Below, in pieces: positions 7,572 to 12,475 of a DNA stretch of 12,475 nt. Both the position numbers and the translations under genes were made by a program. Source of the stretch: Desulfonema limicola. GTDB lineage: Bacteria; Desulfobacterota; Desulfobacteria; Desulfobacterales; Desulfosalsimonadaceae. Each line of letters opens with the position of its first letter. The first letter of the stretch is position 1. Location of the stretch: positions 1 through 12,475 of the forward strand of contig DYLE01000050.1 in NCBI GenBank assembly GCA_020722245.1, given 5' to 3'. Under the pieces are notes generated by a model. It did not search any database. It had not been told where the DNA came from and was given only the letters and a program-made list of their open reading frames with translations.

Positions 7572-7620
7572 GGGTCAGGCGAAAGGGGGTTGTTTTGAGG
7601 TGTTGCGGCCGGGTGTTTTT

Positions 7621-7965
7621 TTAGGCGTAGTCGTGGGTGCCCAGAACCACCCGGGCGCCGGTTTTTTTCTCAATCAGCTGGGCCAGTTCCTCGGGGGTGA
7701 TGTAGGGGCAGCCGGGTTTGGCGCCGACAAGGCAGGAGCTCAGATAAATGAGATCAGGCTTCACCCCGGACAGCTTTATCGCCATTCCGAGATTGGAAAT
7801 GACGGTCCTGCCCGGGCATTCGCATTTCACAAAGCCGACCACCGCGGACTTCTCATCAAACGCGCCCTCTCCGAAGGCCGCGGCCTTGAGGCAGCGCCAT
7901 TCTCCGGGGCAGCCGTATCCGGTGTCCATGTAAGCGCCGCAGGCGACGATCATGACATTTTTCAT
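7621..7965 (-). CDS. CGGC-domain family small cysteine-rich protein
   Basis: This 114-residue protein matches the CGGC domain family, small proteins with many cysteines and histidines proposed to bind metal. The biochemical role is unknown. Family landmarks: an N-terminal MIVACG strand (5-10), a CPGEWRC segment (19-25), the GAFD turn (34-37), the CECPGR site (48-53), the LSSCLVG segment (75-81), GCPY (85-88) and the terminal GTH (109-111). Cysteines are at 9, 19, 25, 48, 50, 78 and 86. The signature CGGC site is altered to KCEC, giving CxC instead of CxxC. No signal peptide or membrane segment is seen, so it is presumably cytoplasmic. The ATG at 7965 is well supported by AGGAG with good spacing. 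It follows the DUF89 gene by 42 nt and is probably the last gene of that run. Confidence 0.75.
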   Translation of the reverse strand: MKNVMIVACGAYMDTGYGCPGEWRCLKAAAFGEGAFDEKSAVVGFVKCECPGRTVISNLGMAIKLSGVKPDLIYLSSCLVGAKPGCPYITPEELAQLIEKKTGARVVLGTHDYA

Positions 7966-8007
7966 TTTGTTCTCCTTTCTTGAAAATGGGTTTGAAGCGG
8001 TTTGGAT

Positions 8008-8871
8008 TTATGCTGGTGCCTTTGTATTTTTTTTAACGGCCAGGCTTCCCGGCTCCAGGCCGATATGGGCCGCGACCACCCGGCATTTGACCTTGAAGAT
8101 GAAGTAGATGTTGTGATTGACCTCTGAAAGGGATTCATAGTTTCCCTGGCCTTTGGCGATCACCAGATCCGCTTGGGCGAAAGCATGCTTAAAGGTTTCG
8201 CTGCATTCGTCCATCAGGGTGCCGGGGGCGTCCGAGCCGTTGTCGATCACCCTCACCAGACTGGTCAGGCCCACCGCCTTGGCGTCGGCCAGGGTGGCGT
8301 CATTGATGACCGGCGCGCCCCTTACCGCAAAGGTGATTTTTTCAAGGGGGAGGTGCTCGATCAGCAGCCGGTCAAAGACGATCTCTCCGGCATTGTCCCC
8401 CAGGTAAAGGATGTTTTGGGCTGAACGGACGTCCTGGGCGAACCCGTTGAGGTTGCCGGCCAGCTCCTGGGAGAGCGCCTGGTTGATGGTTTCATAAACC
8501 CGGGTCGGATCGATTTGGGAATTCACGCCGAAATCGATGATGTTCCCGGCGATGGCGAGCCGGAGGGCGGTTTCCAGGGGGGTTGAAGAGCCGGCGACCT
8601 TTGCCTTAAACTCCGGATAAAGGCCCAGGGCGAATTGATTATAGGTCTTCTTGATAGAGGCATAGGGATCGGCGCTCCCGGAGACCCTGCGGATGATCCC
8701 GTAAATCCTTTTTCCCATGGCCGGCGGCGGAAGCCCCAGGTCCATGTCCGCCGCCTCTTTTAAAACCGCTCGAATCACCTGTTCATGGATCTTTTCGTCC
8801 CTTGTGACCAGCCGGGCGGCATGGAGGGTCTGCTGCAGAAAACAGGGGATACAGTCATGGTAGGTGTTCAT
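8008..8871 (-). CDS. DUF89 family (ARMT1/damage-control phosphatase-like) protein
   Basis: DUF89 proteins are metal-dependent phosphatases, some of which remove damaged or excess phosphometabolites. Subfamily I, from prokaryotes, carries an N-terminal CxxC as here (Cys7, Cys10 in CIPCF). The 287-residue product also shows GNIIDFG (109-115), the metal-site motif GDNAGEIVFD (158-167), RGAPVINDA (184-192) and KGQGNYE (240-246), all in the expected order and giving a full-length protein. The substrate cannot be told. The ATG at 8871 overlaps the M48 stop (ATGA) and starts exactly at family homology. The open frame continues upstream to 8973, but that extension lies inside the M48 gene and lacks family features. 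No strong ribosome site precedes it, so translation is probably coupled. No export signal is present, in contrast to the two genes before it. Confidence 0.88.
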   Translation of the reverse strand: MNTYHDCIPCFLQQTLHAARLVTRDEKIHEQVIRAVLKEAADMDLGLPPPAMGKRIYGIIRRVSGSADPYASIKKTYNQFALGLYPEFKAKVAGSSTPLETALRLAIAGNIIDFGVNSQIDPTRVYETINQALSQELAGNLNGFAQDVRSAQNILYLGDNAGEIVFDRLLIEHLPLEKITFAVRGAPVINDATLADAKAVGLTSLVRVIDNGSDAPGTLMDECSETFKHAFAQADLVIAKGQGNYESLSEVNHNIYFIFKVKCRVVAAHIGLEPGSLAVKKNTKAPA

Positions 8872-9812
8872 CTGAGGGATGCGCCCTTCAGAACCTTGCA
8901 GGAGGAGGCAAACCGATCCTTGACGGTGGCCATTTCCGAGGCATCCGGGTATCTTTCCATCAATTGGCGGCACTTCTCCAGGCGGTTCGGCAGGGGCGGG
9001 TGGGTGGAAAACCAGGATCCCTTTTGGACCGCCGTGGATTGATTCCTTTCAAGCATCTCAAGCACGCGAATCAGGCCGGACGGATCATAACCGGTCCGGT
9101 AGGCGTAATCCATTCCGGCTGCGTCCGCCTCGTACTCCATCCCTTTGTCCAGCCCCTTGTCAAACAGCACGGTCTGAAGGTCGCCGATCATCGCCCGGTA
9201 GTTTTCCCCCCTTTCCCCTTCCATGTTGAGGGTGCCGATCTTGCCCGCGCCCTCAAGGAACTTGGCGCGCCGAATGGATTGCAGGGCATGCTTATGCGAC
9301 ACATGCCCCACCTCATGGCTCAGCACGCAGGCCAGCTCCGCCTCGTCCTGCATGGACCCGATCAGCCGCGAGCTGACAAAGATGATGCCGCCGGGGCAGG
9401 AAAACGCGTTGTAGATCTCGCTTTTCACCACCACAAACCGGTAGGGGATATCCGGCCGGATGCCGTTTCGGGCCACGGCGTTTCCCACCAGGTTGACGTA
9501 TTTCTGAAGCCCGTCGTCTTTTACAGGCATGCCGTAGCGCTGAAAACCTTCCAGGGCCAGGGTTTCGCCGATGGTCCGCTCGGTCTGGTAGTCCACCCCC
9601 TTGAGGCTCTGGGCGATGCTCCCTATGCCGTCCAGCGCCTGCCTGGCTTTTTGAATATCCTTGTTTTTGCCCTCGGGATCGACAATCCTTAAAAGGTCAA
9701 GGGCGTAGGCCGGGCAGGCCAGCAGGATGGCAAACGGTCCGGCAAGCTTTAAGAATGTTCGCCGGCCTTCAAGAATCGAAGCCTCTGAACGGCGGGTTTT
9801 CTCTTTGAACAT
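8868..9812 (-). CDS. M48 family zinc metalloprotease with Tat-type signal
   Basis: This is a zinc endopeptidase of the M48 family, 314 residues, predicted to act outside the cytoplasm. The zinc site is HEVGH (166-170) with a third ligand, probably Glu226, in EYEAD (226-230). The segment STHPPLPNRL (269-278) is a family hallmark after the active site. The N-terminus has GRRTFLK (16-22), close to the twin-arginine consensus, then a hydrophobic stretch and a possible signal peptidase site after CPAYA (about residue 37). Tat export would fit folding or metal loading in the cytoplasm. Periplasmic M48 relatives such as BepA take part in outer-membrane protein quality control, but BepA's TPR tail is absent here. 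The ATG at 9812 has GAGGA 8 nt upstream. The gene follows the SH3b gene by 24 nt and overlaps the DUF89 gene by 4 nt. Confidence 0.9.
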   Translation of the reverse strand: MFKEKTRRSEASILEGRRTFLKLAGPFAILLACPAYALDLLRIVDPEGKNKDIQKARQALDGIGSIAQSLKGVDYQTERTIGETLALEGFQRYGMPVKDDGLQKYVNLVGNAVARNGIRPDIPYRFVVVKSEIYNAFSCPGGIIFVSSRLIGSMQDEAELACVLSHEVGHVSHKHALQSIRRAKFLEGAGKIGTLNMEGERGENYRAMIGDLQTVLFDKGLDKGMEYEADAAGMDYAYRTGYDPSGLIRVLEMLERNQSTAVQKGSWFSTHPPLPNRLEKCRQLMERYPDASEMATVKDRFASSCKVLKGASLR

Positions 9813-9836
9813 GATGGATATCCTCGTTTTGTTCGG

Positions 9837-10361
9837 TTATTGGGCATATTCGCCGATTTTGCCCTGTTTTAAAAATTGTTCGATCTCGTTTGCCGGAATC
9901 GTCAGGGACAGCAGTTGGTCCAGCGCTTTCTGGCTCTCCTCCGGTTTTCCCGTGTTTTTGGCATAGGCCGCCGCTTCAGGGGAAAGCCCCCGAATGCTTC
10001 GGGCGGAATCGCTGGCATCCGCCTCGATGCTGCTTTCGGAGAGTCCGCCGAGCATGTCGCCGAGGCCCGCTTCACCTTCTGTTTCGTTGATTTCCGGAGG
10101 GGCGTCCGAAACCCTGCCCTGGTATATCCAGCCGGTTTTACCGCTCGGCGTGGTGACCTTGCACCACCGGTTTTCACAGCTGGTGACAACCAGCTCCGTG
10201 CCGCGCGTCAGTTCGGCGACGGTGGCGGATAGGCTGCTCCTGTCGGCCTTCAGGCTGGCGCCCTCAGATGTCACCCAGACCTTTTCAGCTGCAGAGCCGA
10301 TGAGCGCGGTGAACAGAAGAAGGCCGATGACGACGGCGGGTATCCCATGTTTTGGTTTCAT
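9837..10361 (-). CDS. Exported bacterial SH3 (SH3b) domain protein
   Basis: This 174-residue protein has an N-terminal signal peptide (hydrophobic VVIGLLLFTALIG, cleavage likely after GSAA), then one SH3b domain (about 26-83) with features such as the VWVTSEGASLKAD opening, the TELVV strand, WCKV and the GKTGWIY ending. A low-complexity acidic, Ser/Gly-rich linker follows, then a helical C-terminus (about 127-174). SH3b domains often bind peptidoglycan or proteins in the envelope. The specific partner is unknown, but the downstream M48 protease is an obvious candidate. The ATG at 10361 is preferred over the one at 10367 because the GAGG site (10372-10369) is 7 nt from it and only 1 nt from the other. 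It opens the four-gene run that includes M48, DUF89 and CGGC. Confidence 0.8.
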   Translation of the reverse strand: MKPKHGIPAVVIGLLLFTALIGSAAEKVWVTSEGASLKADRSSLSATVAELTRGTELVVTSCENRWCKVTTPSGKTGWIYQGRVSDAPPEINETEGEAGLGDMLGGLSESSIEADASDSARSIRGLSPEAAAYAKNTGKPEESQKALDQLLSLTIPANEIEQFLKQGKIGEYAQ

Positions 10362-10533
10362 TCTCATGCCTCATATTTGTTGTATTTTTGTAGAACGTAA
10401 CTTATCGGTTGTTTTAAAAAATTTTCACCACAGAGCGCACAGAGAAAAAATAATTTTTTTTGTGTCCTTTTTGCTCTCTGTGGTTAATTTGTTTATTCTT
10501 CAAACCGGGGAAATATAAATTTTTTGGAAGCCG
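10362..10533. other. AT-rich gap between CHAT and SH3b genes
   Basis: This roughly 170-nt gap holds the CACAGAG inverted repeat described separately and the leader of the SH3b gene. I see no convincing -35/-10 pair, although the sequence between about 10373 and 10425 is AT-rich enough to hold a promoter. No small gene is supported. Confidence 0.4.
10426..10487. repeat. Inverted CACAGAG-type intergenic repeat
   Basis: ACCACAGAG (10427-10435) and CTCTGTGGT (10476-10484) form a perfect 9-bp inverted repeat around a 40-nt, A/T-run-rich centre. A second CACAGAG copy (10438-10444) follows the left arm directly. Similar CACAGAG/CTCTGTG elements, as I recall them, are dispersed between genes in deltaproteobacteria. 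It may fold into a hairpin in either transcript and could end CHAT transcription, but this is not shown. Confidence 0.6.
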
Positions 10534-12475
10534 TCAGTAATAGTCCCCCACCAGGGTAAACGCCCCCCAGTATCCGGGATGGGGGTAGCGCGTCTTCACA
10601 TGCCGGGCCGCCGCCGCCAGGCTGTCCGCTTTATTGTCGGTCATGTAACGCCGGTAAAAGGTTTTGATCAGAACCGCGGTGGACACATCGCTGACGCGCC
10701 ACAGGCTTGAAACCACCGTGTGGGTGCCGGCGTATAAGAACGAACGGTTCAGTCCGACCACCTCATCCCCGGCGCGGATTTTTCCCAGTCCGGTCTGGCA
10801 GGCGCTTAAAACCACCATGTCCGCTTTCAGTTTTAAACCGAAGATCTCCTGGGCCTTAAGGTCCCCGTCATGGTCCGGCTCCGGCCTGTCGGATCTGGCC
10901 AGTTTGATGGCGGACAGCAGCGGATTGACCGGATCAAACTCGCCGTGCGACGCGATATGAATAATATCGAATCTGGCGATATTGTCAACCACCCAGTCCT
11001 CGGTTGCCTTATCCCGTGTCAACACCGTGATTTTCGGAAAATCCCAGCGGATGGCGTTCACCTCCTGCTCCGCAAACGGCAGGTTGAGGACCGGATCCCC
11101 CAGGTCGGGGTTGCCGATGGCCAGGATTTCAAGCCCATCCTTTTCCCGGACGGTCCTTCGGCTGAGGGTATACTCCAGCAGGCTGGCGCTGGGCAGGTAG
11201 AACAGTGAAAACCGATCCGCAAGAAAGTTTTCGCCGCTGTATAAGGTCGCAAAAGAAAGATAATGCAGCGGCCCGTGGGGTATGATCCCCAGGGTATGAA
11301 TCCCGTTAAGGTATGGCATGACGGGCGTTATCAGCCGGTCATAGAGGAGTTTCGAATGCCTTTCATAAGGTTCCAGGTTCTGAAGCACCCTGCGGTACTC
11401 CAGGATCTTCTCCCCCAGTTCTTCGCTGTTGGCGGGAATGCGGACCAGTTTGAGGTTTTCCGCCGCCGGCCCGCTGCTGTTCTCCTTTTTGAGCACCCAG
11501 CAGAAAAGCTCATTGTCGAGCACATAATAGGATAGAAGCGCCACGCCAGGCTCCAGCCGGCGGATCAGGCCGTCCGCCTCAACCGGGGATACGGATACCA
11601 GGGAGGAAAGCTGCGGGTTCTGGGCTTCGATGTCGAGCATGATGTCTTTCAGCCGATCATTCAGGTTGTCCAGGGTTTTCCGGTAAACCGCTTTTTCAGC
11701 CGGATCGGATGCCTGGGCCAGCAGGGATTCATAGGCCTCGATTTCAGATCTGACGGTCTGGACGCTCTGGTAGAGCCTGTTGTCCGTCTCGCTTGAAAAG
11801 GACAGCTTCTGGTTGCCCAGAAGATCGATGAAATTTCTCGCCCGGGAACGCTCGGCCACCTCAAAGGCCTCGGCAGGTTTCTGCATATCCGCCAGGAGCG
11901 TCGCCAAAGTCTTGTAAACGGAGAGCTTGTTGGTGATGAAATTTTCTTTAAGCTGGTTTATTTTGATATCCGAACGGAGCTGCTCAATGATGCGCATCGC
12001 GTCCCTGAGCCGGGTTTCGGCGGCCGGGAGGTCTTTGGGATCCGTCAGGTGGATCCTGGCCAGCCCGTACAGGGAACGCCACTGGGTCTCTCGAATGCCC
12101 ATTTCAGCGGATCGGGAAAGGCTTTGCTGGTAGGCCGATTCCGCCTGTTTGAAATCCCCCAGCGCGAACCGGGCGTCCCCTTTGCCCAGCAGGGCCTTGG
12201 CGGCGTTGATCCGGTTGCCGATGGATTCCGAAAGGGCAAAGGCCTTCTCGAAGAGGGGCGCGGCTTTCTCAGGCTGGTTCAGCCTCAGGTAGGTCAGCCC
12301 CATATTCCGGTAATCATAGGCGATCGCCCATTGAGACCGGATCTGGGTGTCGATTTCAAGGGCCTTTTCAAAGGTTTCAAGCGCTTTTTGGTATTTACCC
12401 TGATCCCGGTAAACCAGGCCGATGTTGTTTAAGGTCGAAGCGGTTTCATCCTTTCTCACATTCAAGGTTTGGGCG
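10534..12475 (-). CDS. TPR-CHAT domain protein (caspase-like protease fold), 5'-truncated by window edge
   Basis: CHAT domains are caspase-related cysteine protease folds, usually joined to tetratricopeptide repeats that sense or bind partners. The frame is open to the right edge. The first in-window start-like codon is TTG at 12465, but TPR-like sequence precedes it, so the N-terminus is missing. Numbered from that TTG, TPRs occupy about 8-160 (NNIGLVYRDQGKYQKALETF; YRNMGLTYLRLNQPEKA; KGDARFALGDFKQAESAY). A helical region (about 160-290) follows, then the CHAT domain (about 300-643). The predicted dyad is His507 (HIASHGEFD) and Cys556 (LSACQTGLG), and the usual GLNRSFLYAG and WGAFTLVGD blocks are present, so the domain looks intact. 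Some TPR-CHAT proteins are effectors in defence systems, for example with type III-E CRISPR, but nothing CRISPR-like is here. Substrate and location are unknown. It precedes the SH3b gene by about 170 nt. Confidence 0.9.
   Translation of the reverse strand, partial: AQTLNVRKDETASTLNNIGLVYRDQGKYQKALETFEKALEIDTQIRSQWAIAYDYRNMGLTYLRLNQPEKAAPLFEKAFALSESIGNRINAAKALLGKGDARFALGDFKQAESAYQQSLSRSAEMGIRETQWRSLYGLARIHLTDPKDLPAAETRLRDAMRIIEQLRSDIKINQLKENFITNKLSVYKTLATLLADMQKPAEAFEVAERSRARNFIDLLGNQKLSFSSETDNRLYQSVQTVRSEIEAYESLLAQASDPAEKAVYRKTLDNLNDRLKDIMLDIEAQNPQLSSLVSVSPVEADGLIRRLEPGVALLSYYVLDNELFCWVLKKENSSGPAAENLKLVRIPANSEELGEKILEYRRVLQNLEPYERHSKLLYDRLITPVMPYLNGIHTLGIIPHGPLHYLSFATLYSGENFLADRFSLFYLPSASLLEYTLSRRTVREKDGLEILAIGNPDLGDPVLNLPFAEQEVNAIRWDFPKITVLTRDKATEDWVVDNIARFDIIHIASHGEFDPVNPLLSAIKLARSDRPEPDHDGDLKAQEIFGLKLKADMVVLSACQTGLGKIRAGDEVVGLNRSFLYAGTHTVVSSLWRVSDVSTAVLIKTFYRRYMTDNKADSLAAAARHVKTRYPHPGYWGAFTLVGDYY

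Noticed and set aside
8872..8973. N-terminal extension of the DUF89 protein to 8973
   Set aside because: The extra 34 residues lie within the M48 gene and lack family features. The ATGA overlap at 8868-8871 marks the better start.
10380..10403. Second LexA-type operator upstream of the SH3b gene
   Set aside because: TAC elements occur but at 7- and 8-nt spacing and without the TTACA core, so the likeness to the lexA array is not convincing.

Overview
The window reads as chromosomal DNA of a GC-rich bacterium, most likely a deltaproteobacterium (Desulfobacterota, perhaps Desulfobacterales). This placement is inference. It rests on a LexA-linked mutasome cassette, a nickel-pincer lactate racemase homologue, a TPR-CHAT protein, and a CACAGAG-type intergenic repeat that I recall as common in that group. 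No rRNA or tRNA gene, insertion sequence or CRISPR array was found. Nearly all the DNA is coding, and everything except the first gene is on the minus strand.

Layout from left to right: (1) positions 1-1499, plus strand: the 3' part of a LarA-like (DUF2088) protein whose start lies outside the window. (2) 1597-7343, minus strand: a tightly packed SOS mutagenesis operon read in the order lexA, a DUF72 (YecE-like) gene, an imuB-like Y-family polymerase gene, and a dnaE2/imuC-like polymerase gene. Junctions overlap by 4 nt (ATGA), 4 nt (TTGA) or are 12 nt apart. The usual imuA (RecA-like) gene is absent and DUF72 stands in its place, but its reading frame is broken by a +1 shift. (3) 7344-7620: the lexA control region, with four TTACA direct repeats spaced about one helical turn apart around a TTGACA element, plus a strong hairpin behind the next gene. 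(4) 7621-10361, minus strand: a second compact gene run, SH3b protein, Tat-exported M48 metalloprotease, DUF89 phosphatase-like protein, and a small cysteine-rich CGGC-family protein. (5) 10362-10533: an intergenic gap with an inverted CACAGAG repeat. (6) 10534 to the right edge, minus strand: a TPR-CHAT protein (caspase-like protease fold) whose N-terminus lies outside the window.

How the genes work together: in the SOS operon, the repressor LexA should self-cleave after DNA damage and release transcription of its own operon. An ImuB-like scaffold with no visible catalytic acids and a clamp-binding motif would then bring the DnaE2-type polymerase to damaged DNA. In the second run, the SH3b protein and the M48 protease both carry export signals and probably act together in the envelope. 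The DUF89 and CGGC proteins have no export signal and are presumably cytoplasmic. Whether the CHAT protein upstream belongs to that system is open. The points most worth a second look are the imuA-less cassette with a broken DUF72 gene, the phased operator repeats, and the neighbourhood of two unrelated proteases (CHAT and M48).
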